Origin: an uncultured Hyphomicrobiales bacterium
GTDB lineage: Bacteria; Pseudomonadota; Alphaproteobacteria; Rhizobiales; Beijerinckiaceae
Length of the DNA stretch: 57,228 bases
Assembly (NCBI GenBank): GCA_903902915.1
Contig: CAIUWR010000006.1
Location: 1 to 57,228, forward strand
Direction of reading: 5' to 3'
Shown here: positions 17,509-29,068 of the stretch, piece after piece
How positions within the stretch are numbered: the first letter of the stretch is position 1
How the letters are laid out: every line of letters starts with the position of its first letter
Translations under genes and position numbers: made by a program
The notes under the pieces: generated by a model
What the model saw: only the letters and a program-made list of their open reading frames with translations
What the model was told of the DNA's origin: nothing
The model's database searches: none

Positions 17509-18114
17509 ATGACCGAGCCCGCAGCCGCCAAGCCCAAGCCCCCGCGTCCCAAGCAGAATCCCGCCCTCAAGCTGGCGCTGGAAATGGGACCGCTGGTTCT
17601 GTTCTTTTTCGCCAACGCCAAATTCGGCATCTACGTCGCCACCGGCGTGCTGATGGCGAGCGTAGTGGCGGCGCTGGCGGCCTCTTGGCTGCTGACCCGC
17701 CATGTGCCCATCATGCCGCTGGTGACCGCCATCGCGGTGCTTTTCTTCGGCGCCCTGACCTTCATCTTTCAGGATGAGCTGTTCATCAAGATGAAGCCCA
17801 CCATCGTGAATTGCATTTTCGGCGTCGCGCTGCTGGTCGGCCTGGCCATGGGCAAGCCGCTGCTGCCCGTCGTGCTCGACAGCGTGATGCGGCTCTCCGA
17901 AGCGGGCTGGCGTATCCTCACCCTGCGCTGGGGCCTGTTCTTCTTCCTGCTGGCGGGGATCAACGAACTGGTCTGGCGCACCCAGACGACGGACTTCTGG
18001 GTGAGCTTCAAGGTTTTCGGAACCATGCCCATCACCATCATCTTTGCTCTGGCGCAAATTCCCCTGATCATGAAACATGAGATCAAGGACGAGGACGAGC
18101 CGGAACACTGGTAA
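17509..18114 (+). CDS. ispZ: Septation protein A (IspZ/YciB) family inner-membrane protein
   Basis: The 201-residue polytopic protein has about five or six hydrophobic helices. It matches the YciB/IspZ family, implicated in intracellular septation and envelope integrity: [20 protein letters not shown] near the start, [28 protein letters not shown] and NELVWRT. I chose the start at 17509 (MTEPAAAK), immediately after the ftsY stop, an arrangement common in Hyphomicrobiales. Confidence 0.9.
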   Translation: MTEPAAAKPKPPRPKQNPALKLALEMGPLVLFFFANAKFGIYVATGVLMASVVAALAASWLLTRHVPIMPLVTAIAVLFFGALTFIFQDELFIKMKPTIVNCIFGVALLVGLAMGKPLLPVVLDSVMRLSEAGWRILTLRWGLFFFLLAGINELVWRTQTTDFWVSFKVFGTMPITIIFALAQIPLIMKHEIKDEDEPEHW

Positions 18115-18125
18115 GGAATGACCCC

Positions 18126-18422
18126 ATGACGATACGCGCCGCCGCCATCGCCCTGATCGCCGTCGCAGCCTGCGCTTGCGGCGCGCAGGCCCAGACGCGG
18201 CTCTCCACCACCAGCATGACCTGCTCAGCCGCCGCCAGCTTCGTGGCCTCGAAGGGCGCAGTGGTGATCGGCACGGGCGGGGACACCTATGAGCGCGTGG
18301 TGATCGGCCAGGGCTTCTGCAACAGGGGCGAGGACACCAAGCCCCTCTTCGCGCCCACGCGCGACAATGGCGCCTGCTTCATCGGCTATTATTGCTTCGA
18401 ATATTCGCGCAACAAGCCCTGA
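18126..18422 (+). CDS. Small exported cysteine-containing protein, unknown function
   Basis: The 98-residue protein has a signal peptide ending around GAQAQ (about residue 23). The mature part has four cysteines (MTCSAAA, GFCNRGE, GACFIGYYCFEY), suggesting two disulfides. It starts 11 bases after the ispZ stop and may belong to the same transcript. I do not recognise a named domain. Short proteins of this form are common in Rhizobiales next to ispZ or the ccm genes. Confidence 0.7.
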   Translation: MTIRAAAIALIAVAACACGAQAQTRLSTTSMTCSAAASFVASKGAVVIGTGGDTYERVVIGQGFCNRGEDTKPLFAPTRDNGACFIGYYCFEYSRNKP

Positions 18423-18425
18423 CGC

Positions 18426-19010
18426 TCACCGCAGCGCCTTCTCGATCTGCGGCATAAGCTCGTCCCGCAGCGCGTCCGGCGAGAGCGGGCCGATGAATTT
18501 ATAGGCGATGGTCCCATCCCCCTTCACCACGAAGGTCTCGGGCACGCCATAAACGCCCCAATCAATGCCCACCCGCCCGGACAGATCGACGCCGATGAGC
18601 GCGTAGGGATCGCCCATTTCCTGAAGGAATTTCTTCGCATTGCCCGGCTCGTCCTTGTAGGCGAGGCCCGCCAGCCGCACGCCCGCCCGCATGAGCTCGG
18701 GGCGCTTCATCAGTTCGATCAGCAATGGATGCTCGTCCCGGCAAGGCGCGCACCATGAGGCGAAGACATTCACGAGCGTGACCTTGCCCTGCCGCAGATC
18801 GCCATCGCCAAAGCCAGCCAGCCCGGAGCCCTCCAATGCAGGCAGGACGAATGCGGGGGCGGGCTTGCCGATCAGGGGCGAGGGCAGGCGTTGGGGATCG
18901 CCGGCGTGGAGGCGCAGCAAAAACAGCGCGGCCACCGCCAGAAACGCGATGAGCGGAAGAACGGCGAGCCAGCGGCGTGGCCGGATCGGCGGCGCGGACG
19001 CTTCCGTCAT
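18426..19010 (-). CDS. ccmG: Periplasmic thiol:disulfide oxidoreductase CcmG (DsbE)
   Basis: This membrane-anchored thioredoxin keeps apocytochrome c or CcmH cysteines reduced during heme attachment. The 194-residue protein has one N-terminal anchor (about 15-33) and the active site WCAPC (Cys87/Cys90) in NVFASWCAPCRDEHP, plus the family segment GVYGVPETFVVKGDG with its cis-proline. The start at 19010 overlaps the ccmD stop by four bases (ATGA). It is the last gene of the ccmA-B-C-D-G operon. Confidence 0.93.
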   Translation of the reverse strand: MTEASAPPIRPRRWLAVLPLIAFLAVAALFLLRLHAGDPQRLPSPLIGKPAPAFVLPALEGSGLAGFGDGDLRQGKVTLVNVFASWCAPCRDEHPLLIELMKRPELMRAGVRLAGLAYKDEPGNAKKFLQEMGDPYALIGVDLSGRVGIDWGVYGVPETFVVKGDGTIAYKFIGPLSPDALRDELMPQIEKALR

Positions 19011-19156
19011 CGTCCATCCCCCTCGCCACGCGGCGGGAATTTGGCGAGCGCCCGCTTGAGCGCCCGATGATCGCGCACGATCGCGCCCAGCATCAAAGCC
19101 ACCACGGCGGCCGTGATGGCGAAGGCGGCGATGATGAAATCTCCATGGTCGCTCAC
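19007..19156 (-). CDS. ccmD: Heme exporter protein CcmD
   Basis: This 49-residue single-span protein stabilises the CcmABC-CcmE complex. It starts with GTG at 19156, overlapping the ccmC stop by four bases, and its own stop overlaps the ccmG start by four bases. It begins VSDHGDFIIAAFAITAAVVAL, a hydrophobic helix, followed by a basic tail (VRDHRALKRALAKFPPRG) typical of CcmD. Size, sequence type and position between ccmC and ccmG make the call firm. Confidence 0.88.
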   Translation of the reverse strand: MSDHGDFIIAAFAITAAVVALMLGAIVRDHRALKRALAKFPPRGEGDGR

Positions 19157-19911
19157 GCCCCCGCCTCCGTCTGCGGTTCCAGCACATGGTCGGCGGCCTC
19201 CGCCGCCAGATAGGACAGGCGCCGCAAACGCCGCCGCAGGATCTCGTTGCGGACGCCCATCAGATGCAGGCAGACGAAGAGCAAGCTGGCCCCCAGAGCC
19301 ATGACAAGCAGCGGCCAGAGCATGGAGGGATGGAGCGCGGGCCCGCCCATGCGCAGCACGGAGGCTGGCTGATGCAGGGTGTTCCACCAATCGACCGAGA
19401 ATTTGATGATGGGGATATTGACCACCCCCACCAGCGTCAGGATCGCCGAAGCGCGCGCCGCCATCAGCGGCTCCTCGATGGTGTTCCACAGGGCGATCAA
19501 GCCCAGATAGATCAGAAACAGCACCAGCACCGAGGTGAGCCGCGCATCCCACACCCACCAGGTTCCCCACATGGGCTTGCCCCAGAGCGAGCCGGTGACC
19601 AGACAAATGAAGGTGAAGCCCGCCCCCAGAGGCGCCGCCGCCTGCTGGGAGGCGTCCGCCAGCGGATGACGCCAGACGAGCGTGCCCAGAGCGGAGAGCG
19701 TCATCACCATATAGATGAACATCGACAGCCAGGCGGCGGGCACATGGATATACATGATCCGCACCGTCTCGCCCTGCTGATAGTCGGCGGGGGCCGTCAG
19801 GAAGGTCATGTAGAGGCCGACGCCAAGGGTCAGGATCGTCGCGGCCCAGAGCCAGGGCAGGACGGCGGCGACAAGGCGCAGGAAAAAGGTCGGATTGGCG
19901 TATTTGAGCAT
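19153..19911 (-). CDS. ccmC: Heme transporter/ligase subunit CcmC
   Basis: CcmC presents heme to the chaperone CcmE in the periplasm. The 252-residue protein has six hydrophobic helices, the tryptophan-rich heme-handling motif WGTWWVWDARLTS, and conserved histidines in YIHVPAAW and LHQPAS. The start MLKYANPTFF lies 43 bases after the ccmB stop. ccmE, ccmF, ccmH and ccmI are not in this window and should lie elsewhere. Confidence 0.95.
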   Translation of the reverse strand: MLKYANPTFFLRLVAAVLPWLWAATILTLGVGLYMTFLTAPADYQQGETVRIMYIHVPAAWLSMFIYMVMTLSALGTLVWRHPLADASQQAAAPLGAGFTFICLVTGSLWGKPMWGTWWVWDARLTSVLVLFLIYLGLIALWNTIEEPLMAARASAILTLVGVVNIPIIKFSVDWWNTLHQPASVLRMGGPALHPSMLWPLLVMALGASLLFVCLHLMGVRNEILRRRLRRLSYLAAEAADHVLEPQTEAGA

Positions 19912-19954
19912 GCTTGGTCCCGGCGCCAGGCGGGCGCGGTGGCACTCAACCCCA

Positions 19955-20620
19955 TCAGCCGCCGCTGCGCAAGGCCGCCGCCGCCGCGAAGGGCGCCAGC
20001 GCCATCGAGGCGAGGCTGAGCGCGCACAGGATCAGGAACGGCGTCAGGAAGGGCACCGTTCCGCCGCTCGCGGCGGAGGCCGCCGAGACGCCGAAAATCA
20101 GCGCGGGCACGGTGAAGGGCAGCACGAGAATCGCCATCAACAGCCCGCCCCGGCGCAGGCTGACGGTCAGCGCCGCCCCGATGGCGCCGATGAAGGTGAG
20201 CGCGGGCGTTCCCACCGCCAGCGAGGCTGTGACGCCCCACAGCGCATCCCCATCGAGCGCCAGCATGAGCCCGAAGAGCGGCGCGGCCAACACCAGCGGC
20301 AGGCCGGTGCCCGCCCAATGGGCGAGGCATTTCACCAGAACCACCGCCTCCAGCGGCGTGTCGGCCATTTCCAACAGATCGAGCGAGCCGTCTTCGTGAT
20401 CGGACAGGAACAGCCGGTCGAGGCCCAGCAGCGTGGACAATAAAGCCGCGATCCACAGGATCGCCGGGCCGATGCGCGCCAGCAGATTGAGGTCCGGCCC
20501 GATGGCGAAGGGCGCGATGGTGACGAGAATCAGAAAGAACACGACGCCCATGGCGCCGCCCCCGCCCGCGCGATTGGCCAGCCGCAATTCGCGGGCGAAC
20601 AGGGCTGCGAGCGCCTTCAT
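19955..20620 (-). CDS. ccmB: Heme exporter permease CcmB
   Basis: The 221-residue membrane subunit of the CcmAB ABC transporter needs CcmA ATPase activity to release holo-CcmE. It has six hydrophobic helices and the family stretch LFLSDHEDGSLDLLEMADTP. I chose the ATG at 20620 (MKALAALFARELRLA), which overlaps the ccmA stop by four bases (ATGA). Confidence 0.93.
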   Translation of the reverse strand: MKALAALFARELRLANRAGGGGAMGVVFFLILVTIAPFAIGPDLNLLARIGPAILWIAALLSTLLGLDRLFLSDHEDGSLDLLEMADTPLEAVVLVKCLAHWAGTGLPLVLAAPLFGLMLALDGDALWGVTASLAVGTPALTFIGAIGAALTVSLRRGGLLMAILVLPFTVPALIFGVSAASAASGGTVPFLTPFLILCALSLASMALAPFAAAAALRSGG

Positions 20621-21240
20621 GGCTTCGCCCCCAGCCGCAGCTCCCGCGCAGGCAGGCCAAGATCCGCATGGGTCGCCGCCACGATGATCCCGCCTGACGC
20701 CAGATGATCTTTCATCAAGGCGGCGAGGCGCGTCTGCGAGGCGGCGTCGAGCGCGGTGGCTGGCTCGTCGAGCAGCCATAAAGGGCGCGGCGCGACCAGC
20801 AATCGCGCGATGGCAACGCGCCTGCGTTGCCCGGCCGAAAGGTAAGAGACAGGCAAATCAGGCGCGTGGCTCATCGCCACACGCGCCAAAGCCTCGTCAG
20901 GGCTGAGGCCAAAATCGCCCATCGTCAACATTTCAGACCAGAATTCGAGATTTTCTCGCGCCGTCAGCGCGCCCTTCAAAGCCTCCGCATGACCCAGATA
21001 ATGCGCCGCCAAACCGGGCGCCTCGACGCCCGCTCCATCTAGGGAAAGCCTGCCGGAAGCAGGCGCCAGAAGACTTGCCAAAACGCGCAAAAGCGTTGAT
21101 TTTCCAGCACCATTTGGCCCCGTGACAAGCAGCGCCTCGCCGCCTTTCAAGGTGAAGGACAGGCCTTGCGCCAGCCGTCGGCCGCCCCGCGCGAGGGCGA
21201 GTTCATGGGCATGCAGGCTGAGGTCTTGATGAAAAACCAA
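20617..21240 (-). CDS. ccmA: Heme exporter ATP-binding protein CcmA
   Basis: This 207-residue ABC ATPase has Walker A GPNGAGKST, the signature YLSAGQRRRVAIARLL, Walker B PLWLLDEP and a switch histidine in VAATHADLGL. It is the first gene of the ccm operon. It is divergent from acnA across a 108-base gap that must hold both promoters; an AT-rich patch at about 21287-21300 is the only promoter-like sequence there. Confidence 0.94.
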   Translation of the reverse strand: MVFHQDLSLHAHELALARGGRRLAQGLSFTLKGGEALLVTGPNGAGKSTLLRVLASLLAPASGRLSLDGAGVEAPGLAAHYLGHAEALKGALTARENLEFWSEMLTMGDFGLSPDEALARVAMSHAPDLPVSYLSAGQRRRVAIARLLVAPRPLWLLDEPATALDAASQTRLAALMKDHLASGGIIVAATHADLGLPARELRLGAKP

Positions 21241-21348
21241 CGAAATCCTCGCGTCTTGGGCTTTTGTCCGTGTAGCCCCGCCGCATAAAATTATCTATAA
21301 CGCCGCCGATCCATTCTTCCACCACTGCAAACGAACCGGGGCCAGCAC

Positions 21349-24078
<2,730 letters not shown>

Positions 24079-24102
24079 TCAGCTGCGGGTTTTGAGATCC
24101 GA

Positions 24103-24136
24103 GCCGCCGGGGAGCGATCTCCGGCGGTTTTGTTTT
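24103..24136 (+). terminator. Intrinsic terminator of acnA
   Basis: A 10-bp stem with one wobble (24104-24113 against 24118-24127, CCGCCGG...CCGGCGG) closes a four-base loop and is followed by TTTTGTTTT. It lies 25 bases after the acnA stop and before leuB. Confidence 0.8.
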
Positions 24137-24206
24137 GGGCGCCTTGCCATTCCGCCCCCGTCCCGCTAGCAATCCCGCGCGAAACCCTTTCATGCGGATG
24201 ACCCAG

Positions 24207-25319
24207 ATGGCGACCCACAAGATTTTCCTGCTGCCCGGCGATGGTATCGGCCCCGAAGTGATGACCGAGGTGGAAAAGGTCGCGGCCTTCATGGGCCAGG
24301 CGGGCCTCGCCAGCTTCGAATTCGAGCGCGGCCTTGTGGGCGGCGCAGCTTATGACGCGCACGGCGCGTCGATCAGCGAAGAGCATATGGCTTTGGCGCA
24401 GGCCGCCGACGCCGTTTTGTTCGGCGCAGTGGGCGGCCCCAAGTGGGACGCGGTTCCTTATGACGTGCGCCCCGAGGCGGGCCTGCTGCGCCTGCGCAAG
24501 GATCTGGCCCTCTTCGCCAATCTGCGCCCGGCCATCTGCTATCCCGCGCTGGCCGACGCCTCGTCCCTGAAGCGTGAAATCGTCGAAGACCTCGACATCA
24601 TGATCGTGCGCGAGTTGACCGGCGGCGTCTATTTCGGCGAGCCCAAGCAGATCATCGATCTGGGCAATGGCCAGAAGCGCGGCATCGACACGCAGGTCTA
24701 TGACACCTACGAGATCGAGCGCATCGGCCGCGTCGCCTTCGAACTGGCGCGCAAGCGCAAGAACAAGGTCACCTCCTCCGAGAAGCGCAACGTCATGAAG
24801 TCCGGCGTGCTCTGGAACGAGGTGATCACAGCCCTGCACAAGCGCGAATTCCAGGATGTGGAGCTCGAACATCAGCTCGCCGATTCGCTGGGCATGCAGC
24901 TGGTGCGCTGGCCCAAGCAGTTCGACGTGATCGTAACCGACAACCTCTTCGGCGACATGCTCTCCGACGTGGCGGCCATGCTGACCGGCTCGCTGGGCAT
25001 GCTGCCCTCGGCTTCGCTAGGCGAGACCAATCCCAAGACCGGCCAGCGCAAGGCGCTCTATGAGCCCGTGCATGGCTCGGCGCCCGACATCTCCGGCAAG
25101 GGCCTCGCCAATCCCATCGCCATGATCGGCTCGTTCGGCATGGCGCTGCGCTATTCGTTTGGCCTGGGCGAGGCCGCCGACATGATCGAGAAGGCGATTT
25201 CCAATGTGCTGGCCGCTGGCCTGCGCACCGCCGACATCAAGGGCGACGCGTCCTCTTTCGTCTCGACCACCCAGATGGGCGAGGCCATCGTCGCCGAACT
25301 GAAGGCGCTGGTGGGCTAA
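24207..25319 (+). CDS. leuB: 3-isopropylmalate dehydrogenase
   Basis: LeuB oxidatively decarboxylates 3-isopropylmalate in leucine synthesis. The 370-residue protein starts [19 protein letters not shown], and has the substrate-binding [12 protein letters not shown], the [12 protein letters not shown] metal site and the NAD-specific GSAPDI region. I chose the ATG at 24207 because family similarity starts there; in-frame ATGs at 24192 and 24198 are possible and none has a strong ribosome-binding site. It stands apart from leuC and leuD, as usual in alphaproteobacteria. Confidence 0.95.
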   Translation: MATHKIFLLPGDGIGPEVMTEVEKVAAFMGQAGLASFEFERGLVGGAAYDAHGASISEEHMALAQAADAVLFGAVGGPKWDAVPYDVRPEAGLLRLRKDLALFANLRPAICYPALADASSLKREIVEDLDIMIVRELTGGVYFGEPKQIIDLGNGQKRGIDTQVYDTYEIERIGRVAFELARKRKNKVTSSEKRNVMKSGVLWNEVITALHKREFQDVELEHQLADSLGMQLVRWPKQFDVIVTDNLFGDMLSDVAAMLTGSLGMLPSASLGETNPKTGQRKALYEPVHGSAPDISGKGLANPIAMIGSFGMALRYSFGLGEAADMIEKAISNVLAAGLRTADIKGDASSFVSTTQMGEAIVAELKALVG

Positions 25320-25337
25320 GCTCCGCGACACGAACGG

Positions 25338-25366
25338 AAAAAGCCCCCAACCAGGGGCTTTTTTAT
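25338..25366. terminator. Bidirectional intrinsic terminator after leuB
   Basis: AAAAAGCCCC pairs with GGGGCTTTTT around a six-base loop (CAACCA). The A-run on one side and T-run on the other allow termination both for leuB and for the convergent small gene ending at 25403. Confidence 0.85.
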
Positions 25367-25402
25367 TGGCGGGCGCGGCCCAATCGGCAGATTTCGGAAC
25401 CC

Positions 25403-25690
25403 TCAGTTCCAGCGGGCGCCGAACGGACCCGGCAGCGTCTCGTTCCCGTAGAGGCCACGGTTGCTGTAATAAGTCGGATCTGTGCGGCGCGGCTGCATGC
25501 TGTCGGTGACGTAGCGGTTCTCGCTTCCGACCGGCACGACTGTGCCCGTGTCAGTGAAGGCGCGTTTGCGGACTGTGAGGGGGCGGCTGTCCTTGCGGGG
25601 CGTCTGCGCCTCGGCGAGGGTCGCGCTCGCGAAGAGCGCGGCGAGCGAAGCCGCCAGAGCGAGGGTCGTCTTGCGTGCGGGCTTGTTCAT
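25403..25690 (-). CDS. Small exported protein of unknown function
   Basis: The ATG at 25690 has GGAGAG four bases upstream and gives a 95-residue protein with a signal peptide (to about LAEAQ). The mature part is polar, with RKDSRPLTVRKRAFTDTGTVVPVGSENRYV and a Tyr/Asn/Gly/Pro-rich end (YYSNRGLYGNETLPGPFGARWN). I recognise no catalytic motif. It resembles the small periplasmic proteins of unknown function frequent in Rhizobiales. Confidence 0.7.
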   Translation of the reverse strand: MNKPARKTTLALAASLAALFASATLAEAQTPRKDSRPLTVRKRAFTDTGTVVPVGSENRYVTDSMQPRRTDPTYYSNRGLYGNETLPGPFGARWN

Positions 25691-25786
25691 GGTCTCTCCT
25701 GCGGCGAACCTTCCGGCAAATCTACGGCTGAGCGCGGTCGGGATCAACCAGTCTTTCGACGACGGGCGCACGCCTTTAGGGCGGAG

Positions 25787-26557
25787 CTAGGTCCGGCGAC
25801 CCGGTTTCGCCGCCGTGCGCCCGGTCTCGCAGCCTGGCCGGGAATCCAGTCCACGGGTTATTTCGGCGGCGGCGAAGAAGCGCGCGATGCTGGCGTCAGC
25901 GCCAGGCGCACGCAGGCGCAACCCCTCAAGAGTGCAAGCGAGCGCCGTCCTGTCAGGCTGGCGATCCCGCCCGCAAGCGAAGCCCAGAATACGCAGGTCC
26001 GGCGCGCCCGCCAGCAGACGAAAGCCAAGGCAAGCCCGCGCGCCCGCGCCCTCGGTGAGCGCCACCTCCGCCACCTCGAAGCCGCCGAAACGGGTCGCAA
26101 GCAAGTCGGGCAGGCTCGCCCGGATCACCGCGACGCCCGCGCGGGCGGCGGCGCGCGTCAAATCGAGATAGAAGCTCCCCGGGGCGGGGTCCGCAGAACC
26201 CGCCTGTTGCACCGTGACGCGAAGCCAGTCCCCGTCAGCTGGCCCATCGCCATAGGTGAGGATATCCAGACGGCCCGGACCATCCCGCCTTGTCCAGGCC
26301 ACGCCGAGCGGCGGCTGGATGAACCCGGCGACGTCAAGCCCATAGATCGGAGCCCCCGCATCCGCCCAGGACGACTCCGCCTTGGGGGCGATCGGCTCGG
26401 CCCCGCGCGGTTCCAGAAGGCCCGCGACCAGCAGCCCCGCCAACCCGCACGCCGCCAGTCCTGGCAGGACGCGCACAGGCCAGGGCATGCGACGCCCGCC
26501 ATCCGAAGCGGAGGGACGCGGCCGCAAGGGCTGCAAAAGGATGCCAAGATCGCTCAT
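25787..26557 (-). CDS. Hypothetical single-span membrane protein
   Basis: The 256-residue protein has a short N-terminal cytoplasmic part, one transmembrane helix (about 28-47, VLPGLAACGLAGLLVAGLL) and a large exported domain. Two cysteines in that domain (RACLGFRLL and GFACGRDRQ) and a third (LACTLEG) could form a disulfide. The C-terminus is basic (TGRTAAKPGRRT). Codon use matches its neighbours, so I take it as real, but no family is recognised. Confidence 0.65.
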   Translation of the reverse strand: MSDLGILLQPLRPRPSASDGGRRMPWPVRVLPGLAACGLAGLLVAGLLEPRGAEPIAPKAESSWADAGAPIYGLDVAGFIQPPLGVAWTRRDGPGRLDILTYGDGPADGDWLRVTVQQAGSADPAPGSFYLDLTRAAARAGVAVIRASLPDLLATRFGGFEVAEVALTEGAGARACLGFRLLAGAPDLRILGFACGRDRQPDRTALACTLEGLRLRAPGADASIARFFAAAEITRGLDSRPGCETGRTAAKPGRRT

Positions 26558-26713
26558 TACAGGGTCAAGCCTCGGGCGAAACGCCCTTTTCGCACCATGG
26601 CTCGCGGTCCCTGCCGGATCCTTAGCAGGGGTGGTTAACGCGCCCGCGCGCTGATCTTCACCTTAATGGGAGGTTAATTGACCCGGCTCCGCCAAAGGTT
26701 TGACTGACAGGCG

Positions 26714-26742
26714 TTGACAGAAGCCCCCGGGCGGTGTTCCAA
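26714..26742 (+). promoter_or_regulatory. Possible asd promoter
   Basis: A perfect -35 hexamer TTGACA (26714-26719) is followed after 17 bases by TTCCAA (26737-26742), a weak -10. It lies about 30 bases before the asd start codon. The good -35 and spacing support it; the -10 does not. Confidence 0.3.
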
Positions 26743-26772
26743 ACCAGCCTGCATTCAGAAGGGTCAAGCACT

Positions 26773-27804
26773 ATGGGCTACAAGGTCGCAGTCGTCGGCG
26801 CCACGGGCAATGTGGGCCGCGAAATGTTGAACATCCTGGCGGAGCGGCAGTTCCCCGCCGATCAGGTCATCGCGCTCGCCTCCAGCCGCTCCATCGGCAC
26901 GGAGGTCTCCTATGGCGACAAGACCCTGAAATGCAAACAGCTCGACCATTACGACTTCGCCGACACCGACATCTGCCTGATGTCGGCGGGCGGCGACACG
27001 TCCAAGGAATGGTCGCCGCGCATCGGCGCGCAAAAATGCGTCGTGATCGATAATTCCTCGGCCTTCCGCTACGATCAGGACGTGCCGCTCATCGTGCCGG
27101 AAGTGAACGCCGACGCCGTGGCGGGCTTCACCAAAAAATACATCATCGCCAACCCCAACTGCTCGACCGCGCAGCTCGTGGTGGCCCTGAAGCCCCTGCA
27201 TGATTTCGCGACCATCACCCGCGTCGTCGTCTCCACCTACCAGTCGGTGTCGGGCGCGGGCAAGGAAGGCATGGACGAGCTGGATCGTCAGACCAAGTCG
27301 CTCTATTCGCTTGGCGACGTGCAGGTGAAGAAATTCCCCAAGCGCATCGCCTTCAATCTCATCCCTCAGATCGACGTCTTCATGGAAGACGGCTACACGA
27401 AGGAAGAGTGGAAAATGATGGTCGAGACGAAGAAGATCCTCGACCCCAAGATCAAGCTCACCGCCACCTGCGTGCGCGTGCCGGTCTTCATCAGCCATTC
27501 GGAAGCGGTGAACGTCGAGTTCGAGAAGCCCATTTCGGTGGACGAGGCGCGCAAGATCCTGCGCGCGGCTCCCGGCGTGCTGGTGATCGACAAGCATGAG
27601 CCCGGCGGCTACATCACCCCCCACGAAGCGGCGGGCGAAGACGCGACCTATATTTCGCGCATTCGCGAAGACGCGACGGTGGAGAACGGCCTGACCTTCT
27701 GGTGCGTCTCGGACAACCTGCGCAAGGGCGCCGCCCTGAACGCCATCCAGATCGCCGAGACCCTGATCAACCGCAAGCTGATCAAGCCGAAGGCGCAGGG
27801 GTAA
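26773..27804 (+). CDS. asd: Aspartate-semialdehyde dehydrogenase
   Basis: This enzyme reduces aspartyl phosphate to the semialdehyde for lysine/diaminopimelate, threonine and methionine synthesis. The 343-residue protein has the NADP-binding start KVAVVGATGNVGREML, the catalytic cysteine in ANPNCSTAQL and the substrate-binding RVPVFISHSEAVNVEFE. I chose the ATG at 26773 (MGYKVAV); the frame is open to 26734 but the extra residues do not match the family. It supplies the same pathway as dapF in this window. Confidence 0.95.
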   Translation: MGYKVAVVGATGNVGREMLNILAERQFPADQVIALASSRSIGTEVSYGDKTLKCKQLDHYDFADTDICLMSAGGDTSKEWSPRIGAQKCVVIDNSSAFRYDQDVPLIVPEVNADAVAGFTKKYIIANPNCSTAQLVVALKPLHDFATITRVVVSTYQSVSGAGKEGMDELDRQTKSLYSLGDVQVKKFPKRIAFNLIPQIDVFMEDGYTKEEWKMMVETKKILDPKIKLTATCVRVPVFISHSEAVNVEFEKPISVDEARKILRAAPGVLVIDKHEPGGYITPHEAAGEDATYISRIREDATVENGLTFWCVSDNLRKGAALNAIQIAETLINRKLIKPKAQG

Positions 27805-27827
27805 AGCAACCCTTCGTCAGCGTATCG

Positions 27828-27855
27828 GGCCGCACGAGATTCGTGTGGCCTTTTT
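27828..27855 (+). terminator. Intrinsic terminator of asd
   Basis: GGCCGCACGA (27828-27837) pairs with TCGTGTGGCC (27841-27850), one wobble, across a three-base loop, followed by TTTTT. It lies 24 bases after the asd stop. Confidence 0.8.
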
Positions 27856-27923
27856 GCGCGCGTTGACACCACGCCCCGCAAGCGTCACCTTCCCGCACGA
27901 AAACAACATTCGGGGAGCGAACG

Positions 27924-28964
27924 ATGGCCAAGGGCCTTTCCTTCACGCGCTTGCTGATCGCGGGCGCGCTGGCGCTGAACGCAAACTACGCGCTGGCCCA
28001 GTCAGCGCCCACGCAGCGGCCATGGCTCGACGCGGATCTGCTGGCGGGCGCCAAGGCTGAGGGGCAGGTGACCGTCTACTCTTCCACCAACGAGCAGGAA
28101 GGCCTGCCGCTGTGGAAGATTTTCGAGGAGGCGACCGGCGTCAGGGTGAACTATGTGCGCGCGGCGGACGCGCAGCTCATGGGCCGCATGGCGATCGAGG
28201 CGCGCACTGGCCAGCAATCGTGGGACATGATCAACACGCCCACGGCCAACCAACTACCCGACAACATGATGCTGCCCTTCGATCCGCCGGAAGCCAAGCA
28301 TATCATGGCCTCCGCCCGCGACCCGAAGCGCCAGTGGTATGGCGTCTACGCCAATTACAATTCGCCCGCCTATAATACGAAACTCGTGAAGGCGGAGGAT
28401 CTGCCCAAGACCTATGAGGAGTTCCTGACCAAGAAGGAATGGGTGGGCCGCGTCGCCATCGAGGGCACGGACAATGAATGGATGAACGCCATCTTCGCCC
28501 ATTACGGCCAGGAAAAGGGCCGCATGCTGCTGGAAGACCTCGTCTCGACCCTCAAGATCACCGTGCTCGACGGCCATCTTGCGGCGGCGCGCGCGGTCGC
28601 GGCGGGCGAATATGCGGTCGCGCTCAACAATTACACCATGCTGACCAACAACATGACCCTCTCGGGCGCCCCCACTGATTTCTGGGTGATGGACCCGGTG
28701 GCCCTGTTCTTCGGCCAGGTGGCGGTGAACCCGAAAGCGCCCCACCCCAAGGCCGCGCAGCTCGCCGCCAATTTCATGCTGAGCAAGGAAGCGCAAACCT
28801 TCGCCGCCAAAACCGGCCGCATCCCCACCCGCCCGGACGTGATCCCGAACCCGCCCGACGTGGTCGCGCGGCTGGAAAAGGCGAAGGTGCTGCCCTATGC
28901 GCTCTCAGGCGATCAGGTGAAGGCGTCGCAGAAGCTGTTTGACGAGATATTCAAGAAGCGGTGA
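27924..28964 (+). CDS. Orphan ABC-type periplasmic substrate-binding protein (Fe3+/SBP_bac_6-like)
   Basis: The 346-residue protein has a signal peptide (to about YALAQ) and the two-lobed binding-protein fold of the extracellular solute-binding family 1/6 group: GQVTVYSSTNEQEGLPLWKIF, FEEATGVRVNYVRA and a hinge near VAINNYTML-like residues (VALNNYTML). Close relatives bind ferric iron, phosphonates or thiamine; the ligand is not clear here. No permease or ATPase gene lies beside it. A terminator precedes it and another follows, so it is transcribed alone. Confidence 0.8.
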   Translation: MAKGLSFTRLLIAGALALNANYALAQSAPTQRPWLDADLLAGAKAEGQVTVYSSTNEQEGLPLWKIFEEATGVRVNYVRAADAQLMGRMAIEARTGQQSWDMINTPTANQLPDNMMLPFDPPEAKHIMASARDPKRQWYGVYANYNSPAYNTKLVKAEDLPKTYEEFLTKKEWVGRVAIEGTDNEWMNAIFAHYGQEKGRMLLEDLVSTLKITVLDGHLAAARAVAAGEYAVALNNYTMLTNNMTLSGAPTDFWVMDPVALFFGQVAVNPKAPHPKAAQLAANFMLSKEAQTFAAKTGRIPTRPDVIPNPPDVVARLEKAKVLPYALSGDQVKASQKLFDEIFKKR

Positions 28965-29013
28965 GGGGGCTGCGCCCGTCTCGACCCGCTGCGCCGACCA
29001 GTGTAATCCCACG

Positions 29014-29041
29014 AAAAAAGCCCGCAAATTGCAGGCTTTTA
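29014..29041. terminator. Bidirectional terminator between convergent genes
   Basis: AAAAGCC-C-GCAA pairs with TTGC-A-GGCTTTT (one mismatch, very small loop), with an A-run on the left and a T-run on the right. It separates the binding-protein gene from the convergent MFS gene and could serve both. Confidence 0.65.
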
Positions 29042-29068
29042 GCGATTGCGTCCCGCGTCAGGCGAAGG

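Noticed and set aside
16362-17630. Long minus-strand frame continuing upstream of the pseudouridine synthase
   Set aside because: It is antisense to ftsY and has His/Arg-rich low-complexity translation; only the part from 16313 (or 16361) down matches a family.
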